Of a stretch of 64,000 nucleotides of DNA, positions 27,525 through 41,900 are shown piece after piece. Where the stretch lies: the NCBI RefSeq assembly GCF_001039355.2, contig NW_019774291.1, positions 703,751 through 767,750 of the forward strand. The letters are read 5' to 3'. Position numbers and translations under genes: made by a program. The notes under the pieces were generated by a model. That model had not been told where the DNA came from. It saw only the letters and a program-made list of their open reading frames with translations, and did not search any database. Numbering within the stretch: the stretch's first letter is position 1; every line of letters begins with the position of its first letter. Source of the stretch: Lingula anatina. Its lineage: Eukaryota > Brachiopoda > Lingulata > Lingulida > Lingulidae.

Positions 27525-27759
27525 CCGGTGAGACTGAAATGCGCAATACACCGCAATACAGCGCAACACAGTGCAATACACTTCAAAAATCAAATCCAGT
27601 TGCAATTACACTAAAGAAATGACCATTCCCAGCAAAGTAGGGTGATATAAAAACAACCTATATTACTAGGTAAGGAATATCGTTGATATAACTTAAAGGG
27701 TTTGCTTCATGCCGTCAGAATGGCCTGAACGGAACATATTCTTCGGAAAACATGCCCAA
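27525..27759 (+). mobile_element. left part of an inserted element, haplotype 2 only
   Basis: Haplotype 1 lacks this sequence (continuous at about 21303-21320). It begins CCGGTGAGACTGAAATGC, has four CAATACA/CAACACA repeats on a CGC spacing, and contains AGCAAAGTAGGGTGATATAA. The same order of motifs occurs at 56626-56860, so this is a dispersed family. The N at 27760 cuts it and its right end is missing. Confidence 0.7.
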
Positions 27760-27760
27760 N
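27760..27760. other. assembly join (single N) inside an insertion
   Basis: Sequence returns to the allelic spacer (TCTGCTACCGTGCATC, as at 21318) right after the N. The missing piece is therefore the rest of the inserted element. Confidence 0.8.
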
Positions 27761-29902
27761 TCTGCTACCGTGCATCTGTGCCACGCTTCATACCTTTGTC
27801 ATGATTAAACAGTAGTGAGAAAACAGAATTGCAGTTAAAAGTCTTCTTTATGGATTGCTGTTGATATTTTTAAAAGAAGATTTAAATCGTAAGAAGCAGA
27901 AGCCAAGCAGAGGACGACGGCTATGCCTATGGTAACGGGAACGTTCGATTTTAGCCACACCACACCGGGCAAAAGAAACGATCTTGGAAAAGACTGTCAA
28001 GACGCACCTGCAACAAACAAAACATATGGAAGCTGTCAATTACCTTATCTTCCCCGTGTGGTAATTCGTTCACGTTAAAAAGTCGAAGACTGCTATCAAT
28101 ATTTTTTTATCCTTTTTAAAGCTAGCTTCTGTATAGGTGGCGCTGGAGATCAGTAGGAACCAATACACACCTTTAGAGCATAAGAGCTACATTCGTCTTT
28201 GATCCATCATACACTTATTTTCCTGCTAACAAACGCTAATGGTATTTAACTAACTATTAGTACTTGACCTGCTTTGCAGATTTTTAAAGGTTCACTGGTT
28301 TTCAATAAGACTGCATTTCCATAGAAATTATCAAGTTATCACATCTAATTATTATTAACGCCGCAGTCCCATTTTGGACAGCGTCCAATGCTGGACATTT
28401 CGTATTATTTTCCCGATGTTTCCCCTATTGCTTAATCTACTTGATGGGATAAAGCGAACACTACCTTTTTCTGTCACACGAGCAAAATATTGCCTTTTGA
28501 ACTTCAATGTAAAAACGAAAACTGACAGTGCGAGTGGCATGAAAATTGCGTGGTTGCCCAGTCCCATATGACAAAGCTTGCTCTGACAGAAATTCAGTTT
28601 TCGGGGAAAAAGCCATTAGTTGATTGATTTCATCTACGTCTGTGTATATCTCGTCACAACTCGTGGCATCATCAAACCGGTCAGTCAACAGGTCAACTTG
28701 GAAAATTCTGCAACGCACCCGCACGCGATTTGAAATCAGTGATGTTAGGCCTATATATTTACGTACTTAATAATTAGATGTCAAGATTTAAGGAATTGAA
28801 ATGGCGTAGTATTGTAAACTTATGGCTCGTCTTAACCACTTTTTTTTTATTTGAAGTGATTTACGTCGCAGGAGCTGTTCGGCGTGAACGCGACGGGCAT
28901 GAGAGTGGCTGAGGGTGTTAACTTCTTGCTTGCGCGGCAGTCGTGGTTGTGTTGTTAGTCGCAACACTCAAACACGTCTTTGGAAATTTCAAAAACACAA
29001 ATGTGTTTTCGTGGTTATTTATTACCACCTCTTTACTGAATGTAACTGAACGAAGTTTTCATAGGGAGTGTGCGAGTAGGTCTCAACCGATCCATCGACT
29101 AGTAAATTTACCTACCAGCACAATTCATGCGTTAGCAACTTCTCTGGTATTTTAGACGAGTAAAACGAATTCGCCCAATGGGTTATTTACTGTGCATTAA
29201 ATCCTAGTTTGGATTAATTGGGTCCAAAATGCTAGTAAACAGGGGCAGGTACCGGATTTCAGACTGGTGCAACCAACATGAAAGATAGAACTCCTGCAAT
29301 CTGATAATAGTACTGACAAAATTTTTGAGTGCCCGCAAATGAAATCATTAAAATAATGCAGGCACAGAAATAACTTCAATATTTTTGTAACGGCTATGAC
29401 ACGGCCAGCCACAGGTACATGTTATTAGAATATTATCTGACACTTAAACTGTCTCCATAAATAAAGAGTCAGAGATAACTGAAGTTATAGCCAATAGTTT
29501 ATTGAGGCAAATCGCCATGCTTTTCACCAAACTTTTAAACCTGCTGTAGTAAAAAACGCTATTTCTAATTAAACAGCACCCAAATTTTGATTAGAAAAGG
29601 ACTTGGTAGAACTGTCAAAGAATTGCAAAATGTTTACATTCACTTTTGGAAATAGCAAAAGTTAAAGTTTCTTTCATAAATCTCTTCTTAAGAGCCCACT
29701 GTCACTTATCCATCCATTGAACCAATGAACAATAATTTGTCTCCAATCAAATTATAACATCCATTCCTAAAGATTTTTCAGGGGAATTACTGGTAAAGTA
29801 CTTTCATCATCAATACACAAATGTAAAAGACAAAGACAGGTAATGACAGTATTTGATCATAAACCCCAATTTGGCTGAGGTTGGGTCTAGGAAAAGAATA
29901 GT

Positions 29903-32900
29903 TTACAGTAATCTAGAGTGGTACTGTGCCACTTGCAGGTCATGCTTCACTCTGTCAGCATCCAGCTGTCTGTAGTAAACATCATCCTCATCCCTGTACA
30001 GCTGCTCCTGGAACTCCCTTATCTCCGTCTCCATCTTTTTTCTGAGTTCTCCTTTCATTTTTGACAAAACCTATGAAAGAAAAGTTTAATATTTCACTGT
30101 ACAACTGTATTAGTTACACACATGCCTAAAATCGAATGGTTTTACCCATATTGTACCCATAGCAAAGTTTTCAGTTTTTAATTGCAAAGTTGCAAACCTT
30201 TCAAATTTTCAGCAAGGCCATTTATAACAATAATAATAATAAAGATAGTGCATATCATTATAAATATGACAAACATTCATATCTTAAAAGTATGTTCATC
30301 AGTGACATATCAAAGACATAATAATATGTCTACCTTTTCTTGGGCTTTTTCTCTGACTTGAAGTTCCTTTCTCTCCTTGGCCATAGACTCTGCTAACATT
30401 GCAAACTGGTCATGATAACTGTTTAAAATGTTAAGGATACATGATTTTTTTTTTCTTTGTAAAGCTATGCTATAAATTTCTAAATAGTACAGTACATCAT
30501 ATCTCATGCATTAAATTAGATTCAATTTGCTATGTTTTTTTAATGGTGTATGCCAGCCCAGATTGAATAACAGAACTCACAAAATGGATACAAGTTTTCT
30601 AATGACTCAATTTCATTTTGCTGGAGCCTTGTTTTTACTTCTCTTTGCTCTTTGGCATAGCTGCGAAGGTCTCTCAATCTCTCTTTCTGAATTTCAAGAC
30701 CCTCCTTGAAAAGTTTCTTGAAAATCTGAAAAAATGAAAACAAATAATATCTCTCATTTAAAAAGTTCGAAAAAGGTAGGTCACAGAAAAATGAGTACAA
30801 GAGCTTGAAACAAAGGGGTTACATATGGCATACCAATGCATAAAATGAACTATTTTCCATAAAAATAAAGAAAATAAGATTACCATTTCTTCTTTTGTTC
30901 TTTTCTTCAACATTCTGGATCTCATGCGAACTTGGTAGTCATCATAATACCTTCTTGCTCTTGCAGATTGCATTCGTTTTTCTCTGATCTTAGCCTTCAT
31001 AGCTTGTTCATGTGCTCTTCTTTCCTTAACCTCTTGCTGAAAAAAAGATATGTACAACATGGTAACTTTTAATTACAATAAGTGAAGAATGCTTCAGTGT
31101 CACCTGCTGGTCAGGAATGATGCATGTGATTAATTCACAAGAAATATATACCACCATGTAAAGCTTACATTCAGATTTGGAATAATTCATTTAATAAAAT
31201 ATTTAAATTTCTCACTCCAAAATAATGAGGACAATATGGATGTACTTAAGTATTCAGAGTTCATCAATCGTACCATCTTTTGGTTATGAGAAAGTTCCTT
31301 TTTCATGATGTTCATCAAAACTTCTTGTCGTCTCTTTGCTTCTTCATACTTGGAAAAAAATATAACATAAATATCTTCACAACTGCTACAAATCATTTTC
31401 TTCATAAAGTAATACTTCACGAATGGAAACAACACTTTTTTATAAGTTGACAAGAAAGTATTACTTGTTTTTCTTAAAATAAATAAATAAATAAAACTGT
31501 CCTTTACCTGAGCCTGCGCAGCAGATTTTTTCCTCTTGACCTCTTGTGCTGCTTTACTCAGCTGCTCTACTTGTCTGTAACTCTTCTTCCACACATCATG
31601 GATTGTGTGTTCAGACAGATGGATGAAGGGAAACTCTTCCAACATGAAGGGCAGAATATTATCTTCACCAACCCTGACTGGAATGGCAAATGTGCTTGAT
31701 TTTAAGGTGAATTTTAGGATACAAGGTACACAAATGTCATCAGCGCACAGTATAACAGAGGATTTCCCTGAATAACAATCTGTTCATTTGATGATGCAAT
31801 TTAAGTCAATTTCTATTTTGAATCAGGCAGTGTTCAAGCACTTCTAAAAAAAGAACCAAAAGTTTAAATAAGACACTTATGTAAACAAACTCATTAACTT
31901 GAAACAATTTCCTCAAAAATAGAAAATAATCTAATCTTTTATGTTATATATCAACTTGACTAACTGCAGAATGTACTCACGAGGGTGTCTTCTGCCAAAA
32001 TCAGGACTGCATGATGCACTTCTTTTTCTGCTTTTCTTTCCCAGCCCCTTACTGGAAGGTCTACCTCTACTTTCTCCTCCAACCACAGATGCTGTGTACT
32101 TTTTACTGGGTTTGTACTTTGAGATTTGGGGACCTATTAGCACCCCTTTTCTGTAGACTCTTTCTTTTTCTGCGGTTTTCTTCTTCATAACTTTCATTTT
32201 GTGGCCCATTACATCCTTGAACTCATCAAGGTCTTGTCGATATTGGCTATCTAAAATCTGAAAATCAAAGCTGAGACTATAAGTGAGGAATGATGATTTG
32301 AGTGTTCTAAATGCTCTCAGATTCAGATAATTCCTTTAATTATTCATCTTGAATAAACTCTGAGTAAGAATTATATTGACATAAAGATTATGGTTTTTGA
32401 AAAAAGAAAAAAAAAATAGTGGTCTCTTATCATGTCTTGTTAAAGCACAATTTACAAATGAGTTTTTTTTTTAACCATTTGTTGAAGTATAACATTTTAG
32501 AGTGAGCTAAGACTATGGAACGAATATCACGTTTTATCTTTTCACTCCTTCCTTACCCTTGTTCTAGTCCTTTGCAAATTGTCCTCATCTAAAATCCTAC
32601 TCCTAATCCTGGCATGTGCATCTGCCCCTGAACTTAGACGGCTGTCCTGAAAACGAACTTTCTTGGATGTTGGACGCAGGGGACTGAGGTCATCAGTGGC
32701 AAATTCCCTGAATAATCATTAATGGAGAACCTTATTGATATCAACTTTAATTTCAATAGATACATCACTTTAATTCATAATGTGAAGAATGGAATGCTTA
32801 TCAAAATTACTTAAGGTGGTCACTTTATAACCTTTTTTTTAACCCCAGTTTTTTTTTTAATCTGAACCAGTCTCTTCTGTACTGTTCATTCTATACTACA

Positions 32901-35900
32901 TGAGGGATTAAAAACTTTAGAAGCTATGGGTAGGCACAATATAAATTGCTGATTGATTAATTTTTTGTCAACACATGTTCAAATGATTTGTGAGGACTTT
33001 AAAAAGAAAACAAAAATTCAATATTTATTTTTTGGCATATACAGCCAGTATTCATTAAAAAAAATAAAAATAAAAATGTGACTCTTTGCACTGTTTAAAT
33101 CTTCCATATATACCTTTCTTTAGCTGACTCTCTGTAGTCCAAAAAACTGTCACTATGCTGAGACAGTTCATCATCACTCAGGTACTTCTCATCCCTGTTG
33201 GGATTAACTCTTGGGGAGATGTTCTCGATATTCTCTTTCTCTTTAAGATATCTCTGCAAGTCTTGGTGCATTTGGTTTTCTCTTCGTCTATAAAATAATG
33301 ATAAATGATACCACAATGTATTTTTGTCACAATGCCTGACACAGGCATTCTGTACAGAAACATAGATTATTTACAATCCAGTCTTTAAACCTTGTGAAAA
33401 GACTACAGTCATTTGAACATCATTTCACTTATGGCTAGCTAATATGCCTTTATAATGGCTTCAGCACAGTTGTAACAAAAACATTTAATACAACCCAAGT
33501 TCTTATAAAAATATCTCCACTAAGTCATGTTTTTAATATTTGCATAACAAATTTGTACACTTAACCTAATTAGCAATGAAACAACTTTTTTTAAATATTA
33601 TGGCAAACTTATTAAACATTAGGTATCTCATATAAACTGCCAACTATGCACAGCAATGTTTTTGCATTCCATATCAACCCTGAGATCTAGGCAAGCACTA
33701 AGAAGCATACCAGTCAAAAATATATGACTGCTGAAGGCCAACTATGAGCCACTGGAAGGTTGGCAACACACAGTCTACTTTAAAATTGCCAAAAATGTGG
33801 ACCAAATATAAAGAGGATAAATCTTTACAATACATACTTTCCCACTTCTGTCCGGACAGTTGCATGCATCCCTCTATCTGTCGGCTTATATGGATCATCA
33901 GTAGATCTCTCAGCAAGAGAGGAAACTTTTCTCTTGGGCTTTCTCCACTTTGCATCTTCTCTCTGTGACGCATTTTTCACCTCAATGGACTCTCTAAGAA
34001 TTTTGTTTGATTCTTTGCGTAACTGGACTGTTGTTCTATGTAGGTCCTTGAGTGACTGACTGTAATGCATGTAATACAGCCTTATTTCCTGAACACATAC
34101 AACTGAATTATTTCTTTAAAATTCCAAGGTACAATAATAATATAACTTCTATAACAAGCATTGCAAACTGATGTGTTGAGATTCTTTTAATCTAATGACA
34201 GTTAAGACTAATGTCAGCCAGTCAGTCTACGTAACATGGCTTGCCAATAGTGATAGATTTCTCAACAAATTCACATACCTTTTATAAATCTTGTCTTTTA
34301 CTATCATACAAAGAATCCTGTATATCAACATTTTAAATTATGATATTTTAACAGTTAACTTGAAATAAAAAATTCTCTTGATACCCTAATCTATCAGGTA
34401 CATCAATGACTGGACTCTTAATGGGACTTTTACGAACTGCATCTCGAGACATGTGAACCGTGTCTGCCATCAGATTTTCCAGGTTGTCATAAGTATGGGA
34501 ACTTGAAGGGCCAGGTTTTGAATATAAAGTATCTCTAAAAAAAAAAAGAGATGAACAAAACATGTACAGCTCTCAACACTGCTATGAGTTGTACCTGTAC
34601 AAAAACTGCATATATCAAACGTAGTTTTGATACATGGAGTTCAATAAATACATATAATGCTTCTTACTGGTTACTTATTATTGTTATACATTTGTCATAC
34701 AGTTACTGACATGTGCTAAGCAACATCCTGATGATAGGACAAATTAGTTTTGGAAAAAAAATAAAAGCACTGGAAAAAAGACTGGGACCATGAGATGAGT
34801 TTATTTTACATCATGTGTGATCAGGAATCACTTCATCAGTGTCCATATCTTACCTCTCAGCTGTAGTGGCTATTGGAATAGTAGAACCATAAAGTCTAGG
34901 GGCAGTTCCTGGTCAGAAAAAAATCAATTCTAGATAACATGGAAATGATAATGTCACATAACTCTTTCATAACCAAAACACCTCACCTTTCTTTTAATTA
35001 TGTCATACTTAACTTAAATAGAACCATCTCTTACAGTCTGTTTTACAGAAAATGCTGGACCTCTTGAATATTAGGAGTTCAAGACTTCAGAGTAATTGTC
35101 TTACTTGAAACCACTGACTAGTACATGTGGAAGTTAAATATTTAGTATGACACAATAAGTTCTTAAATGGCACTGTAGGAGGATCGTTAGGTCTATAACT
35201 GCAGAAATATCAAGGAAACCTAATGTTAAACATATTTAGGTAGATTCTTGTAGACATTTATAAATCCATTACAATTTCATCATATTGTAGCCAGTTACGA
35301 GTACTCACATATATTTTAGTCAAATTGCGACTGACTTCAGTCTTCATGCAGTAGATGTCACAATGAAGACTAAAGAAGTGGCGCAAAAATTTGACAAAGA
35401 AAAAAAATACATGTACTAAATGTAACCGTCTGTGAAATGTTAAAAAATAAAAATCAATATAATGTTTATTTAGAGTATAAACCATAGAGTAATAGTAACT
35501 ACTTTACCTGTACTGTTTGGCATGAAAGACCTTTCAGTGTCTCTCCTTGTTGACAATGGCATAGAAGCTGATAGTGAGGGTACAGCAGGACCTTCAGGGA
35601 AAAAAAGGATTCAAAGTCCTTTTAGAAACAAATACCTGTGAATTCAGAAGTATGTACCACATGCTGAGTTAAAAAAATTAAGAAGATGATATGCATCTTA
35701 TATGAAGCTCAGAGTAGATAAATGTAGAAAGTGACAAATAAATCTGAATTAAGCCAAGAATATAGTATTTTGCATTTACATGATTTACTTTGAAACTGGT
35801 AAGACCAGTGTATTTAACTAGATGTCTTTTTTGCCAGTCTCACAAAGTTAAAAACAATATTATGGAGACAATCATGAAACTCTCCTTTGAACTAACCTTT

Positions 35901-38900
35901 CCTCTGTTCACTGGGAACATAATAATGGTACAAGTGATGAGTGAAAGTTTTCTCTGTATTTTCAACACCATCAGATCTTTTCTCTGTCTTTTCAGTCTCT
36001 AAATGCCCTGCAGGGGGCGAGTCTGGTTTTGGCCTAAGCCCTAAATCTCCAAAGTCTCTAAAAGCTTGAGGCTGTTTAGAAGTATCTGGAACCTTTGGGG
36101 GTGAAACTACAGGGCTGTCTTTAGGATCCTATGGAAATTTTCAAAAAAAAAAAAAAAAAAAAAAATGCTTTTTTTCAGCTAGATTTAAATGTTTAAAATG
36201 TATAGATACATGGGTTGTAATACAAAACAGGACAATCAACTAAAAAAAAACTCTAGACTAAAAACACCATAAGATCTTGTGATAGTATGCAGATAAGAAT
36301 CCCTTGAGACATTAAAATTTTTCATTACAACATATATATTACCAATGTTGCAAAAAAGCAACAGATTGTAGACCAATTCCCTGTATCTATAGAGGCTACA
36401 GAACTTGAAACTGTTACCTTTGCAGGAAAAAAACCATCTCTCTGTCTATCCATCCTTCCTTCACTGTGAACCAATCTGCTTCTGTTTTTTTCTGTTGTAG
36501 TTGACGCCGTTGTTACTGTGGAAGTAGGGGCTGTTGTTCTTACTTTCCTTTCAGGGAAGGACTGAGCNGGAACATACGGGTTGGGACTAAAACCATGGGT
36601 ACCGCCAGCGCCTACGCTGGTGGTACAATTAATCTTACCATCTTTTGGTTATGAGCGAGTTCTTTTTTCATGATGTTCATCAGAACTTCTTGTCTTCTCT
36701 TTGCTTCTTCATACTTCGAAAAAAATATAACATAAAAATCTTCACAACTGCTAGAAATCATTTTCTTCATAAAGTTATACTTGAAAAATGGAAACAACAC
36801 TTTTTTTAAGTTGACTAAAAAGTATTTATTGCTTTTCTTAAAATAAATAAATAAATAAATAAAACTAAACTGTCCTTTACCTGAGCCTGCGCAGCAGATT
36901 TTTTCCTCTTGACCTCTTGCGCTGCTTTACTCAGCTGCTCTACTTGTCTGTAACTCTTCTTCCACACATTGTGGATTGTGTGTTCAGACAGATGGATGAA
37001 GGGAAACTCTTCCAACATGAAGGGCAGAATATTATCTTCACCAACCCTGACTGGAGTGGCAAATGTGCTTGATTTTAAGGTACATTTTAGGATACAAGGT
37101 ATACAAATGTCATCAGAGCACAGTATAAGAGGATTTCCCTGAATATCAATCTGTTCATTTGACGATGCAATTTAAGTCAATTTCTATTTTGAATCGGGCA
37201 GTGTTCAAGCACTTCTAAAAAAAGAACCAAAAGTTAAAATAAGACACTTACATAAACAAACTCATTAACTTGAAACAACTTCCTCAAATAATAGAAAATA
37301 ATCTAATCTTCTATGTTATATATCGACTTGACTAACTGCAGAATGTACTCACGTGGGTGTCTTCTGCCAAAATCAGGACTGCATGATGCACTTCTTTTTC
37401 TGCTTTTCTTTCCCAGCCCCTTACTGGAAGGTCTACCTCTACTTTCTCCTCCAACCACAGATGCTGTGTACTTTTTACTGGGTTTGTACTTTGAGATTTG
37501 GGGACCTATTAGCACCCCTTTTCTGTAGACTCTTTCTTTTTCTGCGGTTTTCTTCTTCATAACTTTCATTTTGTGGCCCATTACATCCTTGAACTCATCA
37601 AGGTCTTGTCGATATTGGCTATCTAAAATCTGAAAATCAAAGCTGAGACTATAAGTGAGGAATGATGATTTGAGTGTTCTAAATGCTCTCAGATTCAGAC
37701 AATTCCTTTAATTATTCATCTTGAATAAACTCTGAGTAAGAATTATATTGACATAAAGATTATGGTTTTTGAAAAAAAAAAAAAATAGTGGTCTCTTATC
37801 ATGTCTTGTTAAAGCACAATTTACAAATGAGTTTTTTTTTAACCATTTGTTGAAGTATAACATTTTAGTGTGAGCTAAGACTATGGAACGAATATCACGT
37901 TTTATCTTTTCACTCCTTCCTTACCCTTGTTCTAGTCCTTTGCAAATTGTCCTCATCTAAAATCCTACTCCTAATCCTGGCATGTGCATCTGCCCCTGAA
38001 CTTAGACGGCTGTCCTGAAAACGAACTTTCTTGGATGTTGGACGCAGGGGACTGAGGTCATCAGTGGCAAATTCCCTGAATAATCATTAATGGAGAACAT
38101 TATTGATATCAACTTTAATTTCAATAGATACATCACTTTAATTCATAATGTGAAGAATGGAATGCTTATCAAAATTACTCAAGGTGGTTACTTTATAACC
38201 TTTTTTTTAACCCCAGTTTTTTTTTTAAATCTGAACCAGTCTCTTCTGTACTGTTCATTCTATACTACATGAGGGATTAAAAACTTTAGAAGCTATGCGT
38301 AGGCACAATATAAATTGCTGATTGATTAATTTTTTGTCAACACATGTTCGAATGATTTGTGAGGACTTTAAAAAGAAACAAAAATTCAATATTTATTTTT
38401 TGGCATATACAGCCAGTATTCATTAAAAAAAATGAAAATAAAAATGTGACTCTTTGCACTGTTTAAATCTTCCATATATACCTTTCTTTAGCTGACTCTC
38501 TGTAGTCCAAAAAACTGTCACTATGCTGAGACAGTTCATCATCACTCAGGTACACCTCATCCCTGGTGGGATTAACTCTTGGGGAGATGTTCTCGATATT
38601 CTCTTTCTCTTTAAGATATCTCTGCAAGTCTTGGTGCATTTGCTTTTCTCTTCGTCTATAAAATAATGATAAATGACACCACAATGTATTTTTGTCACAA
38701 TGCCTGACACAGGCATTCTGTACAGAAACATAGATTATTTACAATCCAGTCTTTAAACCTTGTGAAAAGACTACAGTCATTTGAACTTCATTTCACTTAT
38801 GGCTAGCTAATGTGCCTTTATAATGGCTTCAGCACAGTTGTAACAAAAACATTTAATACAACCCAAGTTCTTATAAAAATATCTCCACTAAGTCATGTTT

Positions 38901-41900
38901 TTAATATTTGCATAACAAAAAGATAACTGACAAAACTGCAATGGCGTGTGTTTGTACACTTAACCTAATTAGCAATGAAACAACTTTTTTTTAATATTAT
39001 GGCAAACTTATCAAACATTAGGTATCTCATATAAATTGCCAACAATGCACAGCAATGTTTTTGCATTCCATATCAACCTTGAGATCTAGGCAAGCACTAA
39101 GCAACATACCAGTCAAAAATATATGACTGCTGAAGGCCAACTATGAGCCACTGGAAGGTTGGCAACACACAGTCTACTTTAAAATTGCCAAAAATGTGGA
39201 CCAAATATAAAGAGGATAAATCTTTACAATACATACTTTCCCACTTCTGTCCGGACAGTTGCATGCATCCCTCTATCTGTTGGCTTATATGGATCATCAG
39301 TGGATCTCTCAGCAAGAGAGGAAACTTTTCTCTTGGGCTTTCTCCACTTTGCATCTTCTCTCTGTGATGCATTTTTCACCTCAATGGACTCTCTAAGAAT
39401 TTTGTCTGATTCTTTGCGTAACTGGACTGTTGTTCTATGAAGGTCCTTGAGTGACTGACTGTAATGCATGTAATACAGCCTTATTTCCTGAACACATTCA
39501 ACTGAATTATTTCTTAAAAATTCCAAGGTACAATAATAATATAAATTCTATAACAAGCATTGCAAACTGATGTGTTGAGATTCTGTTAATCTAATGACAG
39601 TTAAGACTAAGATCAGCCAGTCAGTCTACGTAACATGACTTGCCAATAGTGATAGATTTCTCAACAAATTCACAAACGTATTATAAATCTCGTCTTTTAC
39701 TATCATACAAAGAATCCTGTATATCAACATTTTAAATTATGATATTTTAACAGTTAACTTGAAATAAAAAAATCTCTTGATACCCTAATCTATCAGGTAC
39801 ATCAATGACTGGACTCTTAGTGGGACTTTTACGAACTGCATCTCGAGACATGTGAACCGTGTCTGCCATCAGATTTTCCAGGTTGTCATAAGTATGGGAA
39901 CTTGAAGGGCCAGGTTTTGAATATAAAGTATCTCTAAAAATAACAGATGAACAAAACATGTACAGCTCTCAACACTGCTATGAGTTGTACCTGTACAAAA
40001 ACTGCATACATCAAACGTAATTTTGATACATGGAGTTCAATAAATACATATAATTCTTCTTACTGGTTACTTATTATTGTTATACATTTGTCATACAGTT
40101 ACTGACATGTGCTAAGCAACATCCTGATGATAGGACTAATTAGTTTTGGAAAAAAATAAAAGCACTGGAAAAAAGACTGGGACCATGGGATGAGTTTATT
40201 TTATATCATGTGTGATCAGGAATCACTTCATCAGTGTCCATATCTTACCTCTCAGCTGTAGTGGCTATTGGAATAGTAGAACCATAAAGTCTAGGGGCAG
40301 TTCCTGGTCAGAAAAAAATCAATTCTAGATAACATGGAAATGATAATGTCACATAACTCTTTCATAACCAAAACACCTCACCTTTCTTTTAATTATATCA
40401 TACTCAACTTAAATAGAACCATCTCTTACAGTCTGTTTTACAGAAAATGCTGGACCTCTTGAATATTAGGAGTTCAAGACTTCAGGGTAATTGTCTTACT
40501 TGATACCACTGACTACTATATGTGGAAGTTAAATATTTAGTATGACACAATAAGTTCTTAAATGGCACTGTAGGAGGATCGTTAGGTCTATAATTGCAGA
40601 AATATCAAGGAAACTTAATGTTAAACATATTTAGGTACATTCTTGTAGACATTTATAAATTCATTACAATTTCATCATATTGTAGCCAGTTACGAGTACT
40701 CACATATATTTTAGTCAAATTTGCAACTGACTTCAGTCTTCATGCAGAAGTTGTCGTAATGAAGACTAAAGAAGTGGGGCAAAAATTTGACAAAGAAAAA
40801 AAAAAATACATGTACTAAATGTAACTGTCTGTGAAATGTTAAAAAATAAAAATCAATATAATGTTTATTTAGAGTATAAACCATAGAGTAATAGTAACTA
40901 CTTTACCTGTACTGTTTGGCATGAAAGACCTTTCAGTGTCTCTCCTTGTTGACAATGGCATAGAAGCTGATAGTGAGGGTACAGCAGGACCTTCAGGGAA
41001 AAAAAGGATTCAAAGTCCTTTTAGAAACAAATACTTGTGAATTCAGAAGTATGTACAACATGCGGAGTTAAAAAAATTAAGAAGATAATATGCATCTAAT
41101 ATGAAGCTCAGAGTAGATAAATGTAGAAAGTGACAGATAAATCTGAATTAAACCAAGAATATAGTGTTTTGCATTTACATGATTTACTTTGAAACTGGTA
41201 AGACCAGTGTATTTAACTAGATGTCTTTTTTGCCAGTCTCACAAAGTTAAAAACAGTATTATGGAGACAATCATGAAACTCTCTCCTTTGAACTAACCTT
41301 TCCTCTGTTCACTGGGAACATAATAATGGTACAAGTGATGAGTGAAAGTTTTCTTTGTATTTTCAACACCATCAGATCTTTTCTCTGTCTTTTCAGTCTC
41401 TAAATGCTCTGCAGGGGGCGAGTCTGGTTTTGGCCTAAGCCCTAAATATCCAAAGTCTCTAAAAGCTTGAGGCTGTTTAGAAGTATCTGGAACCTTTGGG
41501 GGTGAAACTACAGGGCTGTCTTTAGGATCCTATGGAAATTTTCAAAAAAAAAGCTTTTTTTCAGCTAGTTTAAATGTTTAAAATGTATAGATACATGGGT
41601 TGTAATACAAAACAGGACAATCAACTAAAAAAAAAAACTCTAGACTAAAAACACCATAAGATCTTGTGATAGTATGCAGAAAAGACATTGAGACATTAAA
41701 TTTTTTCATTACAACGTATATATTATCAAAGTTGCAAAAGCAACAGATTGTAAAACAATGCCCTGTGGCTACAGAACTTGAAACCGTTACCTTTGCAGGA
41801 AAAAAACTATCTCTCTGTCTATCCATCCTTCCTTCACTGTGAACCAAATTGCTTCTGTTTTTTTCTGTTGTAGTTGATGCAGTTGTTACTGTGGAAGTAG

